Part shown: piece by piece, positions 32,694-41,106 of the stretch | Numbering within the stretch: the first letter of the stretch is position 1 | Layout of the letters: each line of letters opens with the position of its first letter | From: VRUE01 sp963697915 | GTDB taxonomy: Bacteria > Actinomycetota > Thermoleophilia > Solirubrobacterales > 70-9 | Direction: 5' to 3' | Assembly: GCA_963697915.1 (NCBI GenBank) | Contig: OY969103.1 | Span: forward strand, 1,426,001 to 1,490,000 | DNA length: 64,000 nucleotides | Notes under the pieces: generated by a model | What the model saw: the letters and a program-made list of their open reading frames with translations, nothing else | The model's database searches: none | Told to the model about the DNA's origin: nothing | Program-made: the position numbers and the translations under genes

Positions 32694-35207
32694 CTACTCG
32701 TAGGAAAGCGCATCGGCGAGCGGCGCGCGTGCCGTAAGCCAGGCGGGCAGGGCGGCGGCCACGGAGCCGACCAGCACGGCCCCGGCGAAGACGGTGAAGA
32801 CGGTCAGCGGCGCGATGCCGCCCTCGATCACGTAGCCCTGCGACTCGAGCAGGCCGGTGACCGGCCCCTGGTAGGAGACGATCCCGCCGGCCACGCCGCA
32901 GAGGCCGCCCAGCACCATCACCAGGAGGGTCTCCAGCGCCAGGGCGGCGAAGAGGCCGCCGCTGCCCATCCCGACCGCGCGCAGCACCGCCCACTCGCGG
33001 CGGCGGGCGAAGACCGCCGTGGCGAGGATGCCGCCGACCGCGACCAGCGCCGCGAGCAGGGTCAGCACGCGCATCGCCAGCAGTCCCTGCACGCTCTTGT
33101 CCATCTGGGCGTCGATCTTTTCCCGCAGCTCGATGCCGGTGACCGTCTGCAGGGGGCGGGTGCGGCGCAGCGCCGCGCGGTCGATCTCGGCCCGCCGCGG
33201 CAGCGCCAAGGCGCTGATTGCGGCGGTGCGGAAGAGCCGCCGGTAGCGGTCGATGCTCATGTAGATGGTGCCCGAGGGCCAGGAGAATTCCTCGACTTCG
33301 CCGACGATCCGCAGCCGCCGCGGCCCGGCCACGGTCTGCAGCCGGATCCGCTCGCCCGGCTCGAGGTCGAGCACCGAGGCCATCGTGCGTGAGACCAGGA
33401 TGCCGCGCGGGGCGCGGCGCAGGGCGGGCAGCGCCTCCGGCATCCCGACCCCGTTGGGCTTGACGATCCCGTCGCGGTTGTCGGGGTCGAGCGCCCGCAG
33501 CTCGACTTTGCGGCCCTGGAAGGCGACGAAGGTGAAGACGGTCGGCTCGGCTGGCGCCGAGCGGTCGCGCAGGGCGCGGCGGGCGTACGCGGGGGTGACG
33601 GGAACGCTGTAGTAGGCGTCGTTGGAGGCGACCACCTCCTCGGCCGCGGGCCGGAACGAGGTGAGGACCTCGTCGAGGCGGTCGGTCAGCGCCCGCTCGG
33701 AGAGCTGCGGCGGGATCACGGCGCCGATCCCGAGCGCCATGATCGCCGCCGCCAGGGCGGCGCGGCGCGGGTTGGTCTCGAAGGCCGAGCGGGCGACCAT
33801 CGCCGCCTTCGGGCCGCTGGCCCGCACCCGGCCGAGGGCCAGCGCGGCGCCGCCGACGACGCCGAAGGTGAGCATCGCCATGCCGACCGTGATCGCCAGC
33901 CCGGCGGGCGGGAAGAGCTCGGCGTCGCTGAGCACGAGGCCGAGCGCGAGCAGCGCGCCGCCGCCGGCGAGCAGCGCCAGCGCCGCGCGTGGCGAGATCG
34001 TCGCGACCACGGTCGCTCCCGCCTGCGGCGAGCGGCCGAGCTGCGAGGCGATCGAGCCGCGCGCCGAGACCAGCGCGGCGACGGTCGCGGTGACGCCGAC
34101 CGCGAGCGCCATCGCGGCGGCGATCGCGACCACCCGCGGCCGCACCTCGACCTGCATGTTGAAGCCGAAGACGTCGGTCAGGTAGCTCGGCACCTGCGCC
34201 GCCAGGTAGTGGGCGATCGGGGCGCCGATCAGGATCCCGGGCAGGAGCGCGGCGCCAAGCAGGGCGGCGAGGATCGCGGTCTCGGCGAGGACCGGCGCCA
34301 GGCGCCCGCCGCCCAGCGCCCGCAGCAGGCCGATGTCCTCCTGGCGCTCGAGCATCCGCATCAGCTGCAGGACGTAGATCAGCAGCGCCGCGATCGCCAG
34401 CACGACGAGGCCGAAGACGAGGGTCGGGGCGCGCACGGTGAAGTCGAGCACGTGGTCGAGTTCGGCCTGGCTGGCGGCGGCGTCGGTGAGCCGGGCACCG
34501 GCGGGCAGGACGCCGGCGGCGCGGCGCTTCCAGCTCTCGGCCGAGACCCCCGGCCCGAGCTTGACGTAGATCGCGGTCGGCCGCCCGGGCGCGCCGCGCA
34601 GCCGCTCGAGCTGGCCCCGGGGCAGGGTGATCACGTCCTCGATCGCGAGCGGCGCGGCGACCACCCGCGATACCCGCAGGCGGGGCCCGCTGGCGTAGGC
34701 GAAGAGGCGCACCCGGTCGCCGGGCGCGACCCCGCCGAGCTCGTCGGCGAGCGCCGTCGTGAGGACGAGCCCGCGCCGGGCCCCCTCGGCCTCGAGACCG
34801 AGCTCACGCTGCACGTCGCTGCGCAGGTGGCGGGCCGAGCGGTCGATCCCGATCGCGGTCGCCACCGCCGAGTCGCGCCCCGAGGAGAGGGTGACCCGTT
34901 GCTGGGCCAGCGGCACCGCGTGGCGGGTGCCGGGGACCCGCTGCAGGCGCGCCGCCAGCCGCGGCGGCAGCGAGGAGGTCGGGGTCAGCGCTTCGACCTG
35001 GAGGTCGGAGACGCCGCCGACCGCGGCGCCGCGGGCGCGGAACGAGTCCTCGATGCTGGTCACGAAGGCGAGCAGGCCGATGCCGATCCCGAGCGCCACC
35101 GAGAGCGCCGCCAGCAGGATCGCGACCCGCGCCCGGTGGCGCGCCATCGTGTGCAGCAGGTGGCGGGTCAGCAAGGCCGCGGTGCGCAGCTGGCTGGCCG
35201 GCTTCAT
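32694..35207 (-). CDS. ABC transporter permease, FtsX/MacB-like (large, two FtsX domains)
   Basis: 837 aa. N-terminal helix (about 25-50), periplasmic-type region, FtsX core with three helices (about 265-395), a second set (about 425-460), a second extracellular domain and a final FtsX core (about 710-830; RREWAVLRAVGMGSGG, as usual in FtsX domains). Family role: export or extraction of lipids, lipoproteins or drugs with a MacB-type ATPase. ATG overlaps the ATPase stop by 4 nt (35204-35207). It lacks any solute-binding component, consistent with export. Confidence 0.88.
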   Translation of the reverse strand: MKPASQLRTAALLTRHLLHTMARHRARVAILLAALSVALGIGIGLLAFVTSIEDSFRARGAAVGGVSDLQVEALTPTSSLPPRLAARLQRVPGTRHAVPLAQQRVTLSSGRDSAVATAIGIDRSARHLRSDVQRELGLEAEGARRGLVLTTALADELGGVAPGDRVRLFAYASGPRLRVSRVVAAPLAIEDVITLPRGQLERLRGAPGRPTAIYVKLGPGVSAESWKRRAAGVLPAGARLTDAAASQAELDHVLDFTVRAPTLVFGLVVLAIAALLIYVLQLMRMLERQEDIGLLRALGGGRLAPVLAETAILAALLGAALLPGILIGAPIAHYLAAQVPSYLTDVFGFNMQVEVRPRVVAIAAAMALAVGVTATVAALVSARGSIASQLGRSPQAGATVVATISPRAALALLAGGGALLALGLVLSDAELFPPAGLAITVGMAMLTFGVVGGAALALGRVRASGPKAAMVARSAFETNPRRAALAAAIMALGIGAVIPPQLSERALTDRLDEVLTSFRPAAEEVVASNDAYYSVPVTPAYARRALRDRSAPAEPTVFTFVAFQGRKVELRALDPDNRDGIVKPNGVGMPEALPALRRAPRGILVSRTMASVLDLEPGERIRLQTVAGPRRLRIVGEVEEFSWPSGTIYMSIDRYRRLFRTAAISALALPRRAEIDRAALRRTRPLQTVTGIELREKIDAQMDKSVQGLLAMRVLTLLAALVAVGGILATAVFARRREWAVLRAVGMGSGGLFAALALETLLVMVLGGLCGVAGGIVSYQGPVTGLLESQGYVIEGGIAPLTVFTVFAGAVLVGSVAAALPAWLTARAPLADALSYE

Positions 35208-35950
35208 CTGCCGGTCAGCGTCCGCAGCCCGTTCGCCAACCAGCTGCCGCGCCCGTCGCGCCGGCCGTTGCCGCGCCCGTCGGCGATCTCCTCGATGCGG
35301 CCGTCGACCAGGGAGATGATCTCGTCGGCGAAGCGCTCGGCCAGCTCGTGGTCGTGGGTGACCATCACCACCGCGCGCTCGCCGCTCGCCTGTTCGCGCA
35401 GCAGCTCGAGGATCTGCCCGGCGTTGCGCTGGTCGAGGTTGCCGGTCGGCTCGTCGGCGAGGATCAGGCGCGGCTCGTTGACCAGGGCGCGGGCGATCGC
35501 GACCCGCTGCATCTGACCGCCGCTGAGGTTGCGGGCGGGGGCGTCGACGCGGTCGCCGAGGCCCACCTGGGTGAGCAGCTCGCCGGCGCGCTGGCGGGCC
35601 AGGCGCCGGTCGCGACCGGCGATCGCCGCCGCCAGCTCGACGTTCTGGCGCGCCGTCAGGCCGGGCAACAGGTTGAAGAACTGGAAGATGAAGCCGAGGT
35701 TGGCGGCGCGGAAGTCGGCCCGCGCCGACTGCGAGAGGTCGCCGATCTCGCGCCCGTCGAAGAGCAGGCGGCCCTGGCTCGGCGCGTCGAGCGTGCCGAT
35801 CAGGTTGAGCAGGGTGCTCTTGCCGCTGCCGGAGGGGCCGACGATCGCCACCAGGCGGCCGGGCCGGATCTCCACCGAGACGCCGTGGAGGACCTCGACC
35901 ATCTCCCCGCCGAGGGGGTAGGACTTGCCGATCTCACGCAGCTCGAGCAA
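35204..35950 (-). CDS. ABC transporter ATP-binding protein (LolD/MacB type)
   Basis: 248 aa. Walker A GPSGSGKST (about 37-45), Q-loop FIFQFFNLLPGLTARQNVEL, signature LSGGQMQRVAIARAL (about 143), Walker B LILADEPTGNLDQRN, H-loop VTHDHELAERF. The FQ-FNLLPGLTA pattern is typical of LolD/MacB/FtsE-like exporters. Start TTG 35950 (LELREIGKSYPLGG) is 9 nt after a TATTCT -10. First gene of a three-gene coupled operon. Confidence 0.93.
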   Translation of the reverse strand: MLELREIGKSYPLGGEMVEVLHGVSVEIRPGRLVAIVGPSGSGKSTLLNLIGTLDAPSQGRLLFDGREIGDLSQSARADFRAANLGFIFQFFNLLPGLTARQNVELAAAIAGRDRRLARQRAGELLTQVGLGDRVDAPARNLSGGQMQRVAIARALVNEPRLILADEPTGNLDQRNAGQILELLREQASGERAVVMVTHDHELAERFADEIISLVDGRIEEIADGRGNGRRDGRGSWLANGLRTLTGR

Positions 35951-35959
35951 CGCCCGGGC

Positions 35960-35981
35960 AGAATAGTGAATCCGTATTCAC
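35960..35981. promoter_or_regulatory. -10 (TATTCT, minus strand) and abutting operator GTGAATCCGTATTCAC
   Basis: The 16-bp palindrome at 35966-35981 has perfect 6-bp arms and begins at the very base after the minus-strand -10 (35965-35960). Binding there would block RNA polymerase. The operon's own TetR gene (32073-32693) is the obvious candidate regulator; this is inference. Confidence 0.6.
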
Positions 35982-36015
35982 ATTGCACCCCCCCCGGGGC
36001 CCGACGGGGCGTCTG

Positions 36016-36021
36016 TAGTCT
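36016..36021 (+). promoter_or_regulatory. Leaderless-type -10 (TAGTCT) of the PAC2 gene
   Basis: TAGTCT ends 7 nt before GTG 36029. No ribosome site at normal spacing, which supports a leaderless start. Confidence 0.5.
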
Positions 36022-36028
36022 CAGAAGG

Positions 36029-36901
36029 GTGGAGTCGCTTACCTGGCACACTGACGCTCCGCGTCTGCGCTCGCCAGTCCTGGTCTGCGCCTTCCGCGGC
36101 TGGAACGATGCCGCCGGCTCGGCCTCGGCGGCGCTGACCGCGGTCGCCGACTCCTTCGACGCCGAGCCGCTCGCCAGCGTCGACCCCGAGGACTACTTCG
36201 ACTTCCAGTCGACGCGGCCGACGATCGTCCTCACCGAGGGACAGGCGCGCCGCATCGAGTGGCCCCGCAACGACCTGATCGCGGTCCGCGTCCCGGGTGC
36301 CGAGCGCGACCTCGTGCTCTTCGACGGCACCGAGCCAAACCTGCGCTGGCGCACCTTCTCGGAGACGATCGCGACCGCCGCCGACGCGCTCGGGGTGGAG
36401 ATGGTGATCACCCTGGGGGCGCTGGTCGCCGAGGTCTCGCACACCCTGCCGGTGCCGATCACCGGCCTCGCCTCCGACGAGCAGCTGGTCGAGGAGCTCG
36501 ACCTGCAGCGCTCCAGTTACGAAGGGCCGACCGGGATCGTCGGCGTCGTCCACGACTGCTGCCGCCAGGTGGGCATGACCTCCGCCTCGCTCTGGGCGGC
36601 GGTCCCCCACTACGTCGCCGCGGTGCCGAACCCGAAGGCGGCGCTGGCGCTGCTGCGCCGGCTCGAGGGCCTGACCGGGGTCGCCGTCGACGCCACCGAG
36701 CTGGAGGAGGAAACGGCCAGCTACGAAGAGCAGATCGGCCGCGCCGTCTCCTCCAACCCCGAGATCGCCGAACTGGTCGAGCGGATCGAGGCCGAGCAGG
36801 TCGAGCAGCTCGGCAGCGGCGAGGTCGACCTGCCCTCCGCCGACACCCTCGCCCGCGAGTTCCAGCAGTTCCTCCAGCAGCGCCGCGGCGAGTCGAACTA
36901 G
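36029..36901 (+). CDS. PAC2-family protein (proteasome assembly chaperone 2-like)
   Basis: 290 aa soluble protein. N-terminal LVCAFRGWNDAAGSASAALT and the later ITLGALVAEVSHTLPVPI, GIVGVVHD and VPHYVAAVPNPKAALALLRR are typical of the actinobacterial PAC2 family (PF09754). The C-terminus is an acidic helical stretch that may be a coiled coil (EELEEETASYEEQIGRAV). Biochemical role unknown; in actinobacteria the family is common and often near proteasome or general housekeeping genes. Start GTG fixed by the -10 spacing. Convergent with the helicase-nuclease gene (1 nt between stops). Confidence 0.85.
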   Translation: MESLTWHTDAPRLRSPVLVCAFRGWNDAAGSASAALTAVADSFDAEPLASVDPEDYFDFQSTRPTIVLTEGQARRIEWPRNDLIAVRVPGAERDLVLFDGTEPNLRWRTFSETIATAADALGVEMVITLGALVAEVSHTLPVPITGLASDEQLVEELDLQRSSYEGPTGIVGVVHDCCRQVGMTSASLWAAVPHYVAAVPNPKAALALLRRLEGLTGVAVDATELEEETASYEEQIGRAVSSNPEIAELVERIEAEQVEQLGSGEVDLPSADTLAREFQQFLQQRRGESN

Positions 36902-36902
36902 G

Positions 36903-39752
36903 TCAGCTCTCCGCCGCCGGGCAGATCAGGCGGTAGTCGCACCAGCCGCAGACGGTCGGTGAGGGGCGGGGCTCGAAGTCCTGGCCGAGGATGCCCTCGC
37001 CGACCTGCAGGACGGTGCGCTCGACCCGCTCGGCGTCGTCGGGCTTGGCCGGCGCCGCGACCTTGTCGGCGTCGAGCACGTAGTAGTAGCTGCCGGCGCC
37101 GACCTCGAGGTCCCAGGCCTCGCGCGCGGCGAGCCGGTAGAGGGCGAGCTGCAGGTCGTTCTCCAGGGCGGCTTCGGTCTTGCGCTCGCCGGTCTTGTAG
37201 TCGATCACCTCGTGGCTGCCGTCGGGGAGGCGGTCGACCCGGTCGACGCGGCCGCGCACGTGGTGTTCGCCGATGCGGATGTCGAACTTGCGCTCGAGCC
37301 AGAGCGGTTCGCCTTCGGACTCGTCCTCGCGCTCCCAGTAGAGCCGCATCGCCTCGCGCGCCCGGTCGCGGAACTGGAGCTCGTCGTCGCTGCTGCCGAA
37401 GCCGGAGCGGCGCCAGCCCGCCTCGAAGAGGTCCATCAGGCGCCGCAGGCCCTCCTCGCCACTTTCCTCGCCTTCCTTGTGGAAGCGCTCGAGGACGTTG
37501 TGGACGAGGATCCCGAAGCGCTGGTTGATCGTCGGCTCCTCGGGGATGCCGAAGACGCGCCGGAACTTGTACTTCAGCGGGCAGGTGAGGTAGAGGTCGA
37601 GGTCGGAGGCGGAGAGGCTGAGCGAGCCGTCGCCGCGGCGCGGCAGGAACTGCTGCAGCGAGGGCTCCTGGCGGGCGGCGATCAGGCGGCGACGCCCCTC
37701 CCCCTCGCGCTCGGAGCCGAGCAGGTAGGAGTCGAGCGCCGAGGCCTCGAGCTCGGCCTGCTGCTCGGGGGTGGCGACCTGGCGCAGCAGCCCGTTGACC
37801 GCCTCGATCGCCTCCTCGGTCGCCTCGTCGCCGGGCCGCTGGGCGAGCGCCGCCAGCTTCAGCAGCTCGAGGTAGCGGGCGATGGCCCGGTTGACGTCGA
37901 TCGCGGTGTCGAGGCGCGGCTCGGAGAGCTCGCGGCCGGCGACCCAGGACGCCTCCAGCACCTCCTCGCGCAGGGTGCGGTAGGTCGCGTGCAGTCCCTC
38001 GGCCGGGCCGAACAGCTCCTCGGCGTGGGCCTCCTCCTCGGCCTCCGCCGCGGCCAGTGCCTCGGCGTAGAAGGTGGAAGGGGCCGCCTCGCCCTGCTCG
38101 CCGCGCTCGACCCGGGAGAGGACGAGTCCGCTGCTGGCCGGCCTGCCGATCCGCTCGGCGTCGGCGCCCCGCTCCAGCCCGAGCACGAAGACGTGGTCGA
38201 ACTCCATCCCCTTGACCGCGGCGCGGACGTGGCCCTGGACGGCGCCGGGCGCCGGCGGCTCTGCTGCCCCGATCGGCTCGACGCCGGTCTCGGCGACGGC
38301 GCTCAGGTGGCGGACGAAGTCGCGGGTCGAGCCGTGCGGTTCGCGCCGCGTCCAGGCCGCGGCCAGCTCGGCGAGGCGGGCGAGGGCGAGGAGGCGCTCG
38401 GCGACCTCGGGCTGGGCGGCGAAGAGGCGCTGGCGGCGCAGCCCGACCGCCTCGATCAGGCGCCGCACGAAGACGTCGGCGCGGCGCTCCTCGAGCACCG
38501 CCGAGGCCGTCCCGTAGAGCTTCAGGAAGGACTGGATCCGCTCGCGCGCCTCGGGCGGGATCTGGGGGCTCTCGAGCGCCGCCTCGCAGGCCGAGACCAT
38601 GTCGAGCTTGCGGCGGCGGGCGATCGTCGTCAGCCGCGCCAGGTCGGCGGCGCGCAGCTCGACCGGCGGCCGGGTCAGGGCGCGCGCCGCCGCCGCCGAG
38701 TCGCCGGGGTCGGCCAGCACCCGCAGCCAGGCGATCGCGTCGCGCACCTCGGGCCGCTGGAAGAGGGCGGCGGGGCCGGAGAGGTGGAAGGGGATGCCGC
38801 GCTCCTCCATCGCCGCCGCCACCGGGCCGCCCCGCGCCGGGTCGTCGACGAGGACACAGATCCGCTCCGGCTCGGCGCCGGTGGCGAGCAGGTGCTCGAC
38901 CTCGCGGGCCGTCGCCTGCGCCTGGGCGCGCTCGTTGGCGCAGCGCCAGAAGCGCCGCGGCGGGTCGCGGAACTGGCGCTCGAGGCCGACCACGTCGCCC
39001 TCGCGGTGCAGGTCGCGGTACCAGTCGGAGTGGGGGCCGGCGCCCTCCAGCGCGTAGAGGTGGACCTGACCGGTGGCCGCCAGCGAGGCGAGCAGCGCGC
39101 GCTGCGCCGTCGTCGTCTCCTCCAGTTCGTCGACCATCAGGTGGGGGAAGCGAGCGGCGATCGCGGCCCCGACCTCGGGCCGCTCGCCGAGCAGCCGCTG
39201 GAGGGTGAGGAAGACGTCGCCGCGATCGAGGCTGCAGGCGCTGGCCAGGATGCGGTCGTGGGCGGCGACCAGCTCGGCCAGCTCGGGGTCGGGCTGTGTG
39301 GCGCCGGCCTTGAGCTCGTCGATCTGCTCGAGCAGCCGGGTCAGCAGGCCGGCCGGGTTGCCGCGGATCTCGTGGCGCCGCAGGGGCAGCTCGTCGAGTC
39401 GGTCGAGCAGCATCGCCAGCCGCTCGGCCGGCCCGAGCACGTCGAAGAAGGGGTCGAGCCCCGCCGCCGTCGCGTGCTCGCGCAGCAGGCGCTCGCCGAG
39501 CCCCTCCCAGGAGCCGATCCAGAGCTCCTCGTAGGGCCGGTCGAGCAGCGCCTCGGCCCGCTCGCGCAGGCGCCCGGCGGTCGCCCGCGAGGAGGTGAGG
39601 ACGAGGATCCGCTCCGGCGCGTCGTCGGCGGCAAGGGCGGCGAGGCGTCGCGCCAGCACCTCGGACTTGCCGGTTCCGGCCTCGCCCAGCAGCAGCAACG
39701 GCCCGGTGCGATGCCGGATCGCCTGTTCCTGTGCATCGGCGAGGGCGAGCAT
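36903..39752 (-). CDS. UvrD-like helicase fused to Cas4/RecB-type Fe-S nuclease
   Basis: 949 aa. Walker A GEAGTGKSEVLARRL (about 22); motif II reads LMVDELEETT, where UvrD-type enzymes have DEFQ; motif IV-like LERQFRDPPRRFWR; motif V VKGMEFDHVFVLGL (about 520). I do not find the usual motif VI (YVALTRA). The C-terminal PD-(D/E)XK domain (about 700-945) has EVIDYKTGE and four cysteines placed as in AddB/Cas4 iron staples: one in YLTCPLKYKF and three in CGWCDYRLICP. So a DNA end-processing helicase-nuclease related to AdnA/AdnB or AddB. The altered motifs suggest weakened ATPase coupling. Inferred role: double-strand break resection. ATG 39752; no strong ribosome site. Confidence 0.85.
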   Translation of the reverse strand: MLALADAQEQAIRHRTGPLLLLGEAGTGKSEVLARRLAALAADDAPERILVLTSSRATAGRLRERAEALLDRPYEELWIGSWEGLGERLLREHATAAGLDPFFDVLGPAERLAMLLDRLDELPLRRHEIRGNPAGLLTRLLEQIDELKAGATQPDPELAELVAAHDRILASACSLDRGDVFLTLQRLLGERPEVGAAIAARFPHLMVDELEETTTAQRALLASLAATGQVHLYALEGAGPHSDWYRDLHREGDVVGLERQFRDPPRRFWRCANERAQAQATAREVEHLLATGAEPERICVLVDDPARGGPVAAAMEERGIPFHLSGPAALFQRPEVRDAIAWLRVLADPGDSAAAARALTRPPVELRAADLARLTTIARRRKLDMVSACEAALESPQIPPEARERIQSFLKLYGTASAVLEERRADVFVRRLIEAVGLRRQRLFAAQPEVAERLLALARLAELAAAWTRREPHGSTRDFVRHLSAVAETGVEPIGAAEPPAPGAVQGHVRAAVKGMEFDHVFVLGLERGADAERIGRPASSGLVLSRVERGEQGEAAPSTFYAEALAAAEAEEEAHAEELFGPAEGLHATYRTLREEVLEASWVAGRELSEPRLDTAIDVNRAIARYLELLKLAALAQRPGDEATEEAIEAVNGLLRQVATPEQQAELEASALDSYLLGSEREGEGRRRLIAARQEPSLQQFLPRRGDGSLSLSASDLDLYLTCPLKYKFRRVFGIPEEPTINQRFGILVHNVLERFHKEGEESGEEGLRRLMDLFEAGWRRSGFGSSDDELQFRDRAREAMRLYWEREDESEGEPLWLERKFDIRIGEHHVRGRVDRVDRLPDGSHEVIDYKTGERKTEAALENDLQLALYRLAAREAWDLEVGAGSYYYVLDADKVAAPAKPDDAERVERTVLQVGEGILGQDFEPRPSPTVCGWCDYRLICPAAES

Positions 39753-39792
39753 GGCCCAACGCTACCTGGACCGGCGCGCCGGGCGCCCTCCA

Positions 39793-39798
39793 TAGGAT
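39793..39798 (+). promoter_or_regulatory. Leaderless-type -10 (TAGGAT)
   Basis: TAGGAT ends 8 nt before ATG 39807. Confidence 0.5.
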
Positions 39799-39806
39799 GA
39801 GCGCTG

Positions 39807-40619
39807 ATGGACGTCCTCTCCGCTGACTGGCTGGGAATCTGCCGCCGCGTCGTCGCCGGGCAGCGACGGCTCTTCGAGGCGACCCCCGGGAGCGCCGCGC
39901 GCACCGTCTACGAGGGGGTTGGCGAGGGCGGCGATCACACCCTCGTCATCGACCGCCAGTGCGAGGACCTGGTCTTCGCCGAGCTCGAGCAGCTGGCCGC
40001 GGCCGGCGCCTCCTTCGTCGCCGTCTCCGAGGAGCGGGGTGAGGTCGAGTTCGGCGCGGGGGGGCCGGCGATGGTCGTGATCGACCCGATCGACGGCTCG
40101 CTCAACGCCCGTCGCACGCTGCCCTCGCACAGCCTCAGCATCGCCGTCGCTTCCGGCCCCTCGATGGCCGACGTCGAGCTCGGCTACGTCTACGACTTCG
40201 GCGCCGGCGAGGAGTTCGTGGCGCGCCGTGGGGCCGGCGCCACGCGCGAGGGCGAGCCGATCGCGGTCAGCGTCGACGCCGAGAAGCTGGAGCTGCTCGG
40301 GATCGAGTCGGCCGAGCCGCAGTGGGCGCTGGAGTCGCTCGCGGCGCTGGTCGGCAAGGTCTACCGCCTGCGGGTGATCGGCTCGATCGCGATCACCGCC
40401 TCCTACGTCGCGGCCGGCCGCCTCGACGCGATGCTCAGCCTGCGCACCTGCCGCTCAGTTGACGTGGCCGCCGCCCAGCTGCTCGTCCGCGAGGCCGGCG
40501 GCGTCGTCGCCTTCGGCGAGCTTGCCATGGACGAGGTCGACCTCGGCCTCGACGGGCGTTTCCCGATCGCCGCCGCGGCGGGCGAGCAGGGCATGGCGAT
40601 CTTGCGCGCCGCCGTCTGA
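39807..40619 (+). CDS. Inositol monophosphatase-family phosphatase
   Basis: 270 aa. Metal-binding motifs of the family: VSEERGE (Glu of motif A, about 73), DPIDGSLNARR (about 92-102) and SVDVAAAQLLVREAGG (about 213). Mg-dependent, lithium-sensitive-type phosphatase; could act on inositol phosphate, fructose-1,6-bisphosphate or another sugar phosphate. In the last motif the usual WD is VD. ATG 39807 set by the TAGGAT -10. Single gene, divergent from the helicase-nuclease. Confidence 0.9.
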   Translation: MDVLSADWLGICRRVVAGQRRLFEATPGSAARTVYEGVGEGGDHTLVIDRQCEDLVFAELEQLAAAGASFVAVSEERGEVEFGAGGPAMVVIDPIDGSLNARRTLPSHSLSIAVASGPSMADVELGYVYDFGAGEEFVARRGAGATREGEPIAVSVDAEKLELLGIESAEPQWALESLAALVGKVYRLRVIGSIAITASYVAAGRLDAMLSLRTCRSVDVAAAQLLVREAGGVVAFGELAMDEVDLGLDGRFPIAAAAGEQGMAILRAAV

Positions 40620-40653
40620 AACGGCTTTGTAACAGGATCTCGGGGGCGGTTTA

Positions 40654-40681
40654 GAACAGGTGTTCGGAAGAACGTATGTTC
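40654..40681. promoter_or_regulatory. Two adjacent LexA (SOS)-type boxes
   Basis: GAACAGGTGTTC (40654-40665) and GAACGTATGTTC (40670-40681) both fit the actinobacterial/Gram-positive SOS core GAACNNNNGTTC, centres 16 bp apart. The second is AGAACGTATGTTCG, one base from CGAACNNNNGTTCG. A -10-like TACACT follows at 40684-40689. Repression by LexA is inferred; another regulator with a GAAC..GTTC site is possible. Confidence 0.6.
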
Positions 40682-40734
40682 GCTACACTCGCGAACTTCC
40701 CTGAACCCCGCAATCCGAAGGGACGATTTCCCAG

Positions 40735-41100
40735 ATGCCAACGAAGTCCAGAGCAAGCACCGACTCCAAGCCGAAAACCGCCAAGACCGAGAAGACCACC
40801 ACCTCGCGCACCGAGCAGGCCCGCAGCACCGCCGAGCGCGCGGTCGACCTGCCGGTCGGCGTCGTGCTCGAGGTCAGCGACCGCGTCGCCGACCTGGTCG
40901 GGCCGTTCACCGCCCGCTCCGCCGCCGAGAAGCAGCTCGAGTCCTACCGCACCAGCCTGCGCCGCACGGTGACCCGCACCGAGCGCCGCGGCGCCACCGC
41001 TCGCCGCAAGGCGGCCACCGAGGCGCGCAAGACCCGCGACCGGGTCGAGCAGCGCGTCCGCGAGGTCGGCGGTCAGCTCACCGAGCTCAGCCCGATCTAA
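40735..41100 (+). CDS. Small basic helical protein, possibly SOS-regulated
   Basis: 121 aa. Lys/Thr/Ser-rich N-terminus (MPTKSRASTDSKPKTAKTEK), a hydrophobic middle (VGVVLEVSDRVADLVGPF) and a highly charged helical C-terminal half rich in Arg/Glu/Lys (RTVTRTERRGATARRKAATE) that probably forms a coiled coil. No signal peptide. No family recognised with confidence; it has the composition of nucleoid-associated or phasin-like proteins. Two LexA-type boxes lie about 55-80 bp upstream, so a DNA-damage role such as nucleoid protection is a possible but unproven idea. Confidence 0.7.
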   Translation: MPTKSRASTDSKPKTAKTEKTTTSRTEQARSTAERAVDLPVGVVLEVSDRVADLVGPFTARSAAEKQLESYRTSLRRTVTRTERRGATARRKAATEARKTRDRVEQRVREVGGQLTELSPI

Positions 41101-41106
41101 GGCGAC

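Noticed and set aside
37212..39800. Long open frame antisense to the helicase-nuclease gene
   Set aside because: High-GC genomes keep the antisense frame open. The translation has no recognisable motif and is rich in Arg/Gly/Val, while the opposite strand has Walker A and nuclease motifs.
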